Part shown: one piece after another, positions 23,342 through 34,887 of the stretch | How the letters are laid out: each line of letters starts with the position of its first letter | Numbering within the stretch: position 1 is the stretch's first letter | Origin: Trichoplusia ni | Taxonomy: Eukaryota; Arthropoda; Insecta; Lepidoptera; Noctuidae | Direction of reading: 5' to 3' | DNA: 64,000 nucleotides | Assembly (NCBI RefSeq): GCF_003590095.1 | Contig: NC_039483.1 | Coordinates: 10,044,001 to 10,108,000, forward strand | Translations under genes and position numbers: made by a program | The notes under the pieces: generated by a model | The model's input: only the letters and a program-made list of their open reading frames with translations | The model's database searches: none | What the model was told of the DNA's origin: nothing

Positions 23342-25682
23342 GCAATGTTCACATAACACTCAGCTAAGGCACAAAACATGTTCGTTACTTTTAAATGCTT
23401 TTGACTTATTGAAGGACACCGACCGCAATACAAAGTCATAAATAAAACATTCTGTTATTATTAAATAAAGAGGAAACAGCAACACTTCCTTCCTTGTAAT
23501 TAATAATTAAGCCTTTTATTAACATTTTGATTCATTTTCACTTATGAATAACCATATGCGTACAGGGGGACTGAATATATTAATGCCTTTTAGTATGAAA
23601 ATAAAAGGTAGAGATAGTTATATAGGACCTTGTAACGTTAGTATTGCGTGTCTCGAGCCTCGGTTCATGTAGCGAGGAAATGTAATAACTGTTTTCCTGA
23701 AACGCATGTTGTTGGTCCGTGAAATATTAATAATGTAGAAAAATCTGTGTCATGCTGGTAATTATTAATTTGTTTAATTTTTGTCTGAGGTACAGATATT
23801 TTATAAGTAGGTATTGTTTATTTGTGTAAATTTGACAGTGTATTTTCAGTTATGGTAAAGCGATTTTTAAATAAGCATGGCAAAAAGCGATGAAATTTAA
23901 TTATTACATCTAGATCAAACAGATTGTGCACGGATCTATAAACTTATTGCTTTAGAATTGGTAGGTTTGTGCTTTGTTTTACATATCATGTTTAGGAGGC
24001 AAAGTTTTCGAGGTGATAAAGGTAAACAAAATTTTGCATGTACCAGTTTAAGATGAAAATCTCTTTTCGGCCAATTTGGGATCATTATAAAATCTTCTTT
24101 ACCATCAAAATCAAGATTAAAAATGATTGTGATCCCCGACGTAAAAACGGCAGGGCTTTATTAATATAAGTTCTCTTCGTCACCACAAACACAGGTAAGG
24201 AAGTATAAGACGTCTTAACTAGTTCGGTGTGAGCACATCCAGTGGGCACGCCAAGAGGTTGGGTGTATGCATTTAAAATTAGCTCAATCTGGCGGCGGTC
24301 GCGCTGATTAATGCCTGCGTTGTACCGGCCGGCCGCCGGTAGCCGGGCCTATCCGGGTGTCCGGCCTACCCGGGTACAAGCTACTTGATGATCTTGAACC
24401 GATAAACTTCGATATTGCCCTGATTTACAGGGTAGGCGTCTTATACTAATAAAATAAGATGGTGATTCGAGATTTTGAACAATAAAGAGGTCCGAATTAA
24501 ATTAGCAGATTACAAATATTTTTGGGTTGCACTATTATATTTGACGATTTGGATCTCTAGATTTTAGATGATTTACATGGTTTTATTTTTTTAGATGGTT
24601 TTATTAAAAAATACGTGACATCCTGTCCTGTACTAATACTAGCCGGACATTTCTAAACAACATTGTTCATGGCTTTTTTCCCCTCTTTAACATAAAAATA
24701 AACCAAAAATATACCCGGAGAACATTGCAGAACCTTATCTCAGCATATTACAGCTACAAATCTCCCCTGCATATAACAAATCTGTGTACAAGACAAATAA
24801 ATAACCCGCGTGCAGATTAAACTCGCGGCCAGAATGCGAACACAGACTCTACTGCGTTCAGCCACAGACAATCTCATACAGTAAACGTTTTACGTAACGG
24901 TAGATAAAGGAAATTTAAAAGATGAGTTATAACGACTTTCTATATAATTGCGCTACACGATAATCTGCGGTTTATCAGACCAAAGGCTTGGGCTATGAAA
25001 ACTATTGTTTTTTGAGAATAAAAAGTTGATTTTAATTTTGAGTGTGATAAGAATTAAATTGATTGCACGGATAGACGGTTGAGTTCACCACGCTAAGCAT
25101 ACAGCGCGCGATGTGTCGCACCTTCGATCCCGGCAAATTTCAAAAGCTTATAATATACCACTAAAGGTAACCTTCGAATCAATAATATAAATATCCTACC
25201 TTGAGCTATACGATAACCTTAGAGCTAGAAAGTCGAATAACATTTAATTAACTTTCACTAAACCACACAAAGAATAAAATCCTAATTAAAAGACAACAAT
25301 ACATGTAATAAACCTGTCAATCACAGATGACGTCACGGAACATGAATCGCATTTTGCCGGTTGATCGCATTTCCTAAAGTTCTCACAAATTATCTGGTAT
25401 CGGTATTCTGACTATGTAGTCAGTGAGTTTGGAACGCGTTAGTTAGGTTTCGAGTTCCAATCTGACCTCTTAAACTATTTTGAGGAGCTATTGCTATAAA
25501 GGGGGCAAGGAACTTGAACTGAAATCTCAATTTAATTTAGTGTTGGTATTTTGTTTATAGTCCTAGGAAGAAAGTTTTTTTTAATTCGATATAATATAAA
25601 GTAACACCTTTGATCAATGTCAGCAAGTAAAAAAAATAGATACGGGATTCAAGCAAGGTTGACTGAACATTATATCTGAGTC
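23342..25682. other. Gene-free stretch
   Basis: AT-rich, with one GC-rich repeat block at 24322-24378 and a weak tRNA-like head at about 25080-25140 (CCTTCGATCCCGG as a B-box candidate). Nothing coding is recognised. Confidence 0.55.
24322..24378 (+). repeat. GC-rich CCGGGTA-type repeat, copy 2
   Basis: CCGGCCGGCCGCCGGTAGCC, then GGGCCTATCCGGGTGTCCGG and CCTACCCGGGTAC. It shares GTAGCCGGGC, GTGTCCGG and TACCCGGGTA with the opposite-strand block at 2088-2144. GCCGGCCGCCGG at about 38167 and GGGCCGCCGGCG at about 55081 may be further relics. Confidence 0.4.
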
Positions 25683-25882
25683 TTATTGGTTACCACAGCT
25701 ACGATTCGCGACGAGTAGTGAGTTCGGTCCCTGTGTAGAAACAATCGTGGATCAATCAAATGCTTGTCTTCATTTGATTGATCCACGATTGTTTCTTCTT
25801 CCTGCCTTGCCATGTGACTTGAATTTATGTGAAACGCCTCGCGACACAAGGATTCTAATTCTCAGTCAGGGTGCACTTCATT
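25683..25882 (+). mobile_element. tRNA-derived SINE, family 2, with internal inverted duplication
   Basis: Head with GTTACCACAGCTACG and B-box-like GAGTTCGGTCCCTG. The body reads AAATGCTTGTC and, after the inverted duplication, GCCATGTGACTTGAATTTAT, GTGAAACGCC and TCGCGACACAAGG, matching family-2 copies at 13078(-) and 46345(-). The 73-codon frame crossing it is produced by the SINE and its palindrome and is not a gene. Confidence 0.55.
25737..25796. repeat. Perfect inverted repeat, 26-bp arms with 8-nt loop
   Basis: Left arm 25737-25762 (AGAAACAATCGTGG...), loop CTTGTCTT 25763-25770, right arm 25771-25796, with no mismatch. It sits inside the family-2 SINE, whose normal body has no such hairpin, so the second arm is an acquired inverted copy of the first. 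Confidence 0.95.
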
Positions 25883-25965
25883 TAAGAAAGAATAATCCTG
25901 GACAGGAAGAGATGAACTTCAAATTCATGGCCGTGACAAATAACTTTGAACGTGAATATTTTTTT

Positions 25966-26095
25966 TAGTACTTGTTATTATAGCAGCAGCAGCAATACAT
26001 TATTTGGTGATTGACGGACGGACAGACAGACGGACAGCGGAGCCTCATTAATAGGATTCCGATTTTTACCCTTTGGGAACGGACTCCTAAAAATA
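25966..26095 (+). repeat. GGAACCC-ending repeat, 3' part
   Basis: TTATTATAGCAGCAGCAGCA then GACGGACGGACAGACAGACG, GACAGCGGAGCCTCATTAAT and TTTTTACCCTTTGGGAACGG match the family in order. The TGAAAATTTCAACTGT segment expected between the first two blocks is deleted. Confidence 0.6.
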
Positions 26096-27810
26096 GACTG
26101 ACTGAATTAAACTAGTTAACTTTATAAAACAGATAAATAACAATCATGAAATAACTCTCAGTACTGAATAAATTGGAATCGAATGGTAATTCCTATTAAT
26201 TAAATACATACCGTATTACACGAAACTAATCTGATCAATTATTCTGTTTTTGAAATTAATCCCGTTTAAATAACGTTGGTTTTGCAAAATGTAGAGAATA
26301 AATTTTATATTAGTTGTGTTGGTACGGCACGGGGGGATAAATTACTGATGATAAATAACAAAAAGCAACCTTAGTCCCTTGAAATAAGGGTGATTTGAAA
26401 CAGTTTTAACTTTCTTTAGTACTTTAGTCAAAGATTCGGATGTGGTCTTGATGAAGGTATTCAGATATCTTTAAGTACTGAGACGAACTTCGCCTTCACA
26501 GTGACTTTCAATTGTGTAAAGTGGGAAGTTGGATCTTCAATTGTATTTAAAGTAAATAGGAAGCAATATAAACATTTTGTATATTTGGAAGGGTTAATAT
26601 ATCCTCTTAGACCAGTTGGTCAATATTATTTTCTTCTTCTTCTATGTTAAGAGTTAAAACACAAGTTGCGCTATCGAGCCTGCAAGACTAAAAGTGAACT
26701 TCAGAATCAGAAATCTTATTACTGCAATTAAGAAAATTATTTAATAAAACAATTTTCAATTTCACTTCAACAACAATCAGCAAATAGAGATTACTATACT
26801 TAAACTTGATCCCGCAGTCCCAACCAAAGATTAAAACTATACAAACCAAACGTAAGAACACTTAGGATATAATTCCACTTACCAACAAAGTTTTCAGCCA
26901 GGTATGTAGGTACTCTAAGATGTTACAATTCAGTAACAGTCTCTAATTCAGTCTCCACATATTCCCAATCAATCTATGTCGCCTCGTCATTGGCTATGCT
27001 GGGTCTGCGTGATCGATCCTCGCGGACCCCTCTCAATAACCCTAGCGCCGTGTAATAGAATCCATTCAGTGTCTCAGAATACATGAGGAACTTGTGAAAT
27101 GGGTGTGACAAATTTTTGGGGATTTTGCCTTGACGATTGGACTTTTTGTATTTGGATCTCTTTTCTGTGTTTGGTTTTCTTTGTATTCTTAGTTTCAGTA
27201 ATTAGCTGAATTGATATTTTGTATGTGTGTGTGGGTTTGTAAAGTTTAAACCATTATGAGACAAGAGGTTGGTTAGGTTAATTATAATTTGTGATTTCTT
27301 AAGGCAATTCCGATAATGTTTGGTTGATGACTAAATAAAGGTATTTTTAATTTTATAGGATATTCTCATTTTTTTCCGATAACGATAATAATGATAAACT
27401 TTGCCGCATATTCGTAAGAGCTCATTTTTAAACCTTTTTACAGCTATTTCCGTAACGTTAAAAATTTTAGTCAAAAGTCTTAGTATATACCTAACATAAT
27501 TTGTTTAATTCATTTACCGCGTAGGTGCCTCGAATATCTCAAAGATACCTCCTTATTGCGGGCAAATTCTTCCGAACCATACAAATTCGTGTAACGTGAG
27601 AATTTGTTACCGGTTAGAAACATCCCCACGCAGTATCATCGAAACCCATTATTACCGTGCTGGGCTTCATGCTATAAATACTGATACATAATATGCATGT
27701 TGAAACGTGTAGCTAGATTTACTGACGTACCTTAAATTGCAACGTAAAGATGGATGAATCATCTGCTTATTTAGTGTCTGTATTCTATCATTTATGTCTT
27801 AATGATCTCT
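26096..27810. other. Gene-free stretch
   Basis: AT-rich with a short TTC microsatellite (about 26631-26642). No recognised gene, RNA or transposon. Confidence 0.55.
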
Positions 27811-28270
27811 CTATTATTTTGAGTATTTAATGTACCAATAACACTATAAAAAATACCAAATTAACGGATCATCAAAATAACATGTCTGTGAAGAAATTTT
27901 AAATTACTATAGTTATGTATCGCTCAACAATTAGGTTCAATAATTAGGTTGAAAATTATCAGATTTGTTTAACTTTGAAGGAATCTCTAGCATTCATTTA
28001 CTTCTATTATTCTGAGTTTTTAATTTACCAAAAACATCATATAAATAGTTTTTCAAAATAACATGTTTAGGCTCTGTGAAGAAATTTTGATTACCATCGT
28101 TCTTCTCAACTTTATCCAAAATTTCTCGGAACTGTGAATAATTATTATAGGTTGAAAATTATTAGATTTCTGAAACTTTGAAGGAATCTCCTCTAGCGAA
28201 ATTTTAATAACTGTTGCTTTTTGCTCAACCTTTTTCGACATTACTCGGAACTATCAGTAATTATTATAGG
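27811..28270. repeat. Diverged tandem duplication, about 190-bp period
   Basis: Unit 1 (from 27811) and unit 2 (from about 28004) share in order CTATTATT, TGAGT, TTTACCA or GTACCA, TCAAAATAACATGT, CTGTGAAGAAATTTT, CTCAAC, AGGTTGAAAATTATTAGATT and CTTTGAAGGAATCTC. A third, shorter unit from about 28198 repeats GAAATTTTAATAACTGTTGC to TCGGAACTATCAGTAATTAT. The units differ at many sites, so the duplication is old. It is non-coding; the 62-codon minus frame here only reflects AT-rich repeat sequence. Confidence 0.65.
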
Positions 28271-28821
28271 TCCCCACGAATTTACATGCTTCTTACCCTT
28301 AATTATTATTGACTCCAGTACAAAAAAATAAGAATGAGGAAAAATGTACTGAAGAAAAAAACGCGATGAAGCTTAAGGCATAAAACCGGAGATTGATTTA
28401 TGATGCACATCGTTAAATATTATGAGTTGACACAAAATTATCGCATCATTTAACAAACTTTTTATCCCAAAAACATCAACAACATTTTTTTTTAATCCTT
28501 CGCTTATAATAAATCCAGAGTGATTATTTGTTTTCATTTCGATCTCGATAAATGCGCATGAATAATTATGAATCCGCCACAAGAAAGTTAATATTAAAGT
28601 AACAGCTTGGTTGGGTAAATACCTGTTTCCATATTAAGAATCATTGAGCATTGAACACCATTCTTAAGTATTGAGTATTCTTGGTCACTAAAGGATCGCG
28701 ATACCAGATTTCCACATTCAGAACCCAAGTTTTCTCTTAATCGAAAATGCTTACTTGGAGTTACGGTTTGTTTGCCCCTGATAATTATATTTATTGTACA
28801 TGATATTAATACTAATATTTA

Positions 28822-28930
28822 ATAACTTTCACGTAACGCCATCTAGTGTCACATTAAGTAATACTTTTATTATGAGTACTAGATAACTAAAAAAACACTT
28901 ATATAATTCAAAAACACACATATTATAGAC
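28822..28930 (-). mobile_element. Family-1 SINE body fragment
   Basis: GTAACGCCATCTAGTGTCAC then TTATGAGTACTAGATAACT corresponds, on the minus strand, to the AGTTATCTAGTACTCATAA ... TAGATGGCGTTA part of the family-1 body seen at 32553-32660 and, more diverged, at 5140-5236. Confidence 0.45.
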
Positions 28931-30624
28931 AAATTAATTATTAATTACACATGATTATTCTTCTATAACATATATTTCGTTATATTTCCTTTGTATACCT
29001 ACCAGCTAGTTTGAGGCATATTTTACTAAGGTCCGGAAAGGACTAGGTCAAGATAAGAGGTCGAGGGAGTCCGTTGTGTAAACTCCTCTCGAACGTCGAC
29101 ATGTTTACGAACGATCGAAAACGACCAAGACTTAGGTACAATCAGTGCTGAAATAACCAACCCTTGTTACAACTTACGTACCTGGATTTGTTGTTTAATA
29201 TTATTTACTCAGGGCTAGTTTTTTTATTCATTATAGCCACATCTCATGGAACTTTGTAAGTGGCCAGTAATTATTATGCGAGGAGAAAGCTGGAACTTGT
29301 TAACCAGTCAGGTCGAGGAGACGGTGCAGCGGTGGTGTGATTACATCAACTCGTCTTAGATCCATTCAAAAAATTCTAATAGAGACCCTCGTCATAAGAA
29401 TACAAATAGCTTAAGCTTAATAAAATTAAGAGCTTGTCACACACCGTATAAAATTTTCGATTTTTGTTGAATCTAAGCATTATACGTGTGCAAAAGACTT
29501 AAAAAATAATGCTTACACGTAGACATCCCTAAAATCTTTCTTACGGAATATGTTTTGTATGTTAGCCGCGTACGTAAATAAAATGTAAGCACTTTGTAGC
29601 AAAGAAGGTTCTCACCGTACTAGCACCAGCCGGGAGGTTACCTTCCTTAAGGATTATGAGACGCGGGGTAAGGCTTAATGATAGTCTAATTACGTTGTTT
29701 ATACCACTTACGGCCCCACACGTTATGAAACAAAGCTCTTTACTAACAAAGTTGTGTTGTTAATTGATAATAATAACAGCAGGCGTGAAAATTCGCTACT
29801 CGTCGTCGCCATAATATCCTTTAAGTAAAGGTATTTAAATAAAACATCAGATAAGTCGGAGTTGGGGAACATGTGCGTAGCTGACACTCATACATTATCG
29901 TACAGCCGAGCTTAAGATTACGTGCTCCGCGTAAAACACGTCCCACCTCCAGTAACGACGTCAAGGAAAAATGATGCGTTAAGCGAGATACATGTGTCTA
30001 TGAATAATTTAACACTCGTCTTGCCGAGTATAAGTGGGACTTTCACCCTATAACCAAACCTCTTTGACTAATTCGACATCCATTGCGCGGCCATTAAGAA
30101 AAACAAATTTGACATGTGAAGGAATCCTTCAATGTATGCGAAGCAAAAGCAGGCAGTAATAATGTAAGTGTCTTAATAATTGACCATCGGAGTGTGTTGC
30201 GACCCAAAAACTGGTTTAACGATTTGACTTAGTTTAATGCTTGAGTAATATTTGAACTCAAATCGTCTAAATAAAAATGCGTCTTATATTCTCGCGTGGA
30301 ATGAAGCGAATAATGCTCTTTATGGGGCTGTGAAAAAGTTTTTATGATGTTCTTAAGGTAGTACACAGGTGAACTAGAACAACGTTATGAGTATAACTAA
30401 GATGGGTGTGGCTAGTTTTAAGATTTAAGGTTACTAAGTAAAAATAGAGTATTTGGCTGGTTGGGTATTGGGTGGTAAAAGTGCTACCCATTACCCAATA
30501 CGTCACGTATCAGTACACTTACAAAGGGATATTAAATTAAAGTGTATTTTCGTAGCTTGTTGTTAACGCGACAGAATAAAAACTTATCCGATGACGATGG
30601 ACCTTACCATGAATTATTCTAAAC
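28931..30624. other. Gene-free stretch
   Basis: No recognised gene or intact repeat. It is of mixed composition around 29030-29110 and 29600-29680, with no recognisable motif. Confidence 0.5.
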
Positions 30625-30720
30625 TTGTTAAAACAAGGATTCATAGATCATAGATCGAACTCGCGACCGCGTACAGTGGCTTTGGCGCGGTGACCGATAC
30701 CACTTGGCTATGAGCAGTGC
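30625..30720 (-). mobile_element. tRNA-like SINE head, family 2
   Basis: On the minus strand CATAGCCAAGTGGTATCGGT is a good A box, and GCGAGTTCGATC is a B-box-like motif about 45 nt later. CTATGATCTATGAATCC leads into AT-rich sequence where the family-2 body is barely recognisable. Confidence 0.5.
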
Positions 30721-32552
30721 TTTACTAAATAATAAAGTGGTCACATTCTGACTTTATTCTACATAAATAGTTCGTTAAAATTTTGATCATCACATCATCA
30801 CGACTGTGTCACATTAAAACACCATTTATAATTATTTCCGCCACTTAATAAAATGTGATAATTAATGCAATTCCGATTCAATCGCTACCGTTTTTAATGT
30901 ATTTGTAAATAGACTTGTTTCAACATGGCGGATTACTTTCATTTATATATAACTTTTGAAATTATGTAACTACAAATTATTTTGATACAAGGATACGTAA
31001 TAACAGTGCGTTATTTAATGTTATTTGATGGTAATGATATTCAGCTATTAGGATAACATATGGGTATTCGTTTATTCGAAATCAAGCAAATAAATTGGAA
31101 ATTAAGTCCGACATAAAACAGTACTCTGGAATTGATATAACCTGATTAGTTCCTGGTTTAGTATTTATTTATTTAAGCTTTAATGATGCAACATTATTAT
31201 TTATGAGTATATTAGACATTTTCAGAATAATATTTTACGCTAGTTTTTTTGCCGAGTAGGCTTAATATCTATTTTCGTTTCGTCAAAAGTCTGTACCAAA
31301 CAGGTTTCAAGCATAAAACTCTGTCTATAAACATTGTAGCTGGAACTTATATTTTTCTTAAGAAAGTACCGGTATTAGACTCGCGGGCGCACTCGCCATA
31401 GTACGCGTAAAGTAAATAAGGATATTAAAAGGACTTTCTTGTTTTATGATTCCCTAGTCCACCGTACATCAAAATTAGTGCTCTTCTCCGTAGAATTTTC
31501 ATACTAAAATCATAAGTGCTGCATATATTTCACTGAGATCTTTCCTTGAGGGTGGGTGGTTATAAAAATCTTTGATACTTTTTGTTAGATTAAACTTGGA
31601 TATTCTTTATTATTTGGCAGCTACAAGTTACTGTTGAGTTTGATTCATCGGAATGGATTTATAAATGACCTAGGAGAAACGCATGTAGACTATTGTTATC
31701 ATTGAATTCTTTTGTAACTTATATAATGCTGTCCAATACTTACTTATGGTTAAAATCGACTTCGCAAGGCAAAGATGGATTTTTCAACTGGAACACAATT
31801 TTTTTCCAAGCCGAGTTTTAGTGTGTTTTTCATAAAGTTTAAGATGGGAGACAGGTACCTACATGTAAGTTTGAAAGCTTTCAAGCCAAATTGATAATCA
31901 TAATAAATGGGTTTAAAGGATCGTGCTTAGCCTGCATCTTTGTGGTTTAAATGCGAATACTGAACGTTATCTAAAATAGATGGACATGTCTTACAAAATT
32001 TCTTCAGTATCTACGAGTACCTGCATGATAATATCAGAAGATACATTTTTAAAGTCTTTTTACCTAAATTAGAACTATGGATGTCAATTGGACGGGAACT
32101 ATTGCCTTTGTTATCAATCAACAACCACCTTGAAGGCTCAATGGCAGCTGCGACAAACGTTATTAATTGGGTAATTAATAATAATAATTACGTGCTTAGT
32201 TATACACCAACATTATCTTACATCGCAAAGAGCTTTTAATTATGAAACTGTCAACTTTTATAATTAAGCCTTAACAATTTAAATTTAAATATTATGTTTC
32301 ATTAATATAGATTGTTATACAATTAAGGGAATTCTATACCTACCACTTTGTATTAAATGGACATTCATCTACCTACGGTCTGAACATTGGTTAAATGGAT
32401 ACCAATGCAATTTGCAGCGAAGTTAATAAATTGATCCAATTTTAAATTTGGTTAACCCAGTGTTAGTTTGGTTTAGCAATCCATTCGACAAAGCCGTGAA
32501 AGACATGTATAGATAGTCGTACCATAAATACGGTATTTTGCTGAATAAAGTA
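30721..32552. other. Gene-free stretch
   Basis: AT-rich, with no recognised gene, RNA or transposon. Confidence 0.5.
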
Positions 32553-32972
32553 TATAATATATTCCGCAATTTGAACATAACGCCATCTAGTCTCAAATTT
32601 AGCAAAGCTTGTATATGAGTGCTAGGCAAGTGATAAACTTAGTTATATACATATTTCTAAATAGATACATAATATTTTGTCTTAAATGGGACTAGGTCGC
32701 CCCACGTCATGCCCGTCATTGCAACTCCTCTAAGCCAGGATCTACAATTAAACCAACGAAAACCACCGAAACACTTAAGTTCGGTGTGTCCCAGGGGGAA
32801 CAATTAACTGCCTTGAGTACATTCATAATATAGATAAATCATAACAAAACATAAAACAAATGATCGTGCCTATCAAACGAACAGTATTCCTGGATGGGAA
32901 TCGAACCCTCAATCAACAATCAAACCTTCGGTATATCAGCCTGGACCACTTACCACTTGACCAACGGGCCAG
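32553..32972 (-). mobile_element. tRNA-derived SINE, family 1, long form
   Basis: On the minus strand the head has A-box TGGCCCGTTGGTCAAGTGG and B-box GGGTTCGATTCCC. The family-1 body follows: GGCACGATCATTTG, TTATGATTTATCTATATTAT and, at the far end, TAGAAATATGTATATAACT, AAGTTTATCACTTGCCTAGC, ACAAGCTTTGCTAAATTTGA and TAGATGGCGTTA. Between them lies about 130 bp (about 32695-32825) that is absent from the 55961 copy. Confidence 0.65.
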
Positions 32973-33256
32973 TCGAATGATGGAACACTGGCACCCGACT
33001 CCAGCGTAGTCCAGTCTATAAAGTACTTAAAAGAAAAGGGAAAGTTTAGTGAGGTTATTAATGCATTCACAAAATCGATACATTTTAACTTTATCCAAGT
33101 ATTGATGGAGGAGAACCCTCTATAAACTCTTCAGGTCTAAGGATCTATAAACGAGAGAACCTTTATTTCCCATAAATCGAATGTGAATCGCTATCAAAAA
33201 ATTCTCATGACGTTACCTTTTAAGTAAAGCCTGTCGTCATCGTAATCCTGTGATTT

Positions 33257-33295
33257 CCCTGCCCTTGCCCTTGCCCTTGACCCTGACCTTTACCC
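33257..33295. repeat. Short CCCTTG hexamer array
   Basis: CCCTGCCCTTGCCCTTG, CCCTTGACCCTGACC: about six degenerate CCCTTG/CCCTGA units. It is a small GC-rich microsatellite and not the insect telomere repeat (TTAGG). Confidence 0.75.
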
Positions 33296-34674
33296 TCGCA
33301 TTCGAGATTATTTCACATCCTTCTTTTTAACAACTTAGTTGTAAAGTTGGTTAACAGTGTGTACAGACGTGGGCATAAATATTTGGCGCACAAAAAGTGC
33401 ACCATAGTTATCGTTTTCAGTGTTGACGACATTGACGTTAGTTGCCTTATGGAAGTAGTATTAACTACTTCTATTCACTACCTAAAAACATCAGTTCAAA
33501 ATACCACATAAAATATCTACAAATTAATCTGTATTTGCCTCCTTTGGGATCAAGTGACAGATTGGGTCCGTTGATTAGTTTTTTCTCTAGACTAAAAATA
33601 CATGATTATTATAGTAGTTACAGCAAGAAGACAAAGTTGTCTCCTTATGTCGGTACAACTAAACTTAAGTCCGTAATTTTAATCATCTTTTAATTACGAC
33701 TTCTGATTATCCTCACGCAAAGGCCCACAGCAGAGCGACCGATACGTTTATTTCCATTTTACGATAGCGACTGTACATAAGTTTTGCGCGTAAATTATAA
33801 TTTGGTCAGAATTTATAGGTCCCAAGATCCCGGGCCGTGTTCACAGCTTATTTATATTTTACAAGCTAACAAACTCAACTCAAATACTAACTTGTTTCAG
33901 CTAGTTGTACTGTTTATTCTTTGAGGGTCAAATTGTGATTGGTGTTGGTCAGGGTTCAGGTCCTGTTTAATATTATACAAATAAAATTATAAGGGTTACA
34001 GCCGGTACCGTTCACCAAGTCTAGTGGGACTTCACGAGGGTTACCTACCTGTAATGTCCTACATTAGTTTGTAATTTTACTAGAGAGCTGGATGCTTTTT
34101 GATACCTGAATTCTCATTCTCAATACAAAAATAAACATGGCCTGATGTCTAGTCTGGCCTTCCTTATACCTGTTTTCCAAGGTATTTGGGATCGATGCAA
34201 CAATTCTGTCAGATGTTACATCGACATTGACGTCAAGTATGTCATAGCAATCGGTGGTATTAACTGGTAATTTTGGACTCTTAGAAGAAAATAGATTCAT
34301 TGATTTGATTTAATAATTTACCTCATAGCACGATATTCCATCAGCTGTGAATGGCTGTTTAAGTGGTTCCAAACAATAACTTTGTCGCTACCGAGTATTT
34401 AGTCTGTGCAGGTAATTGACCGAGCCACTTAAGAGCCCCTTGATAAGTTAACCAAAGTTTGCGGTCAACAACCCATTAAACGAGCAACGCAGAGGTTGTT
34501 GAGCACCGAAGTCACATCCCCTGTTTGTATATTAATTGTAGCTATTGGCAGAGACAGGTGACATTGAAAGGTCTTGCTTACATTTACAGCGATAATGTAA
34601 ACGTTAATTGGTAGGAATAAAAACCGAACTTCAAACTTCAAATATTTATTATTAACTAAAACACTAAAATATAA

Positions 34675-34887
34675 TCTATACTAATATATAAAGTTGAAGA
34701 GATTGTTTATTTGAACGCGCTAATCTCAGGAACTACAGGTTCGAATTGAAAAATTTGTTTGTGTTGAATAGACCATTTATCAAGGAAGGCTATAGGCTAC
34801 ATACGTAACATCACGCTGCGACTAATAGGAGCGAAGATACGATGCGAAGATTCTAACCACGTGGACGAAGTCGCGGGCAACAGCTAG
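34675..34887 (+). mobile_element. Lep1-type non-autonomous Helitron, complete
   Basis: Starts TCTATACTAATATATAAAG, contains TTGAACGCGCTAATCTCAGG, AATAGACCATTTATCAAGG and GCGACTAATAGGAGCGAAG, and ends GTCGCGGGCAACAGCTAG. Flanked by A (34674) and T (34888). It is 213 bp and shorter than the 4096 copy, lacking part of the segment before the 3' end. Confidence 0.85.

Noticed and set aside
25747..25968. 73-codon plus frame
   Set aside because: It runs through a family-2 SINE and its snap-back palindrome, so it is translated repeat.
30470..30512. Hairpin TATTGGGTGGTA ... TACCCATTACCCAATA
   Set aside because: The arms are interrupted by unpaired bases and short, so it is not clearly different from chance, unlike the perfect hairpins reported.
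33257..33295. Telomere-like repeat
   Set aside because: The unit is CCCTTG/CCCTGA and not the TTAGG of Lepidoptera, and it spans only about 40 bp.
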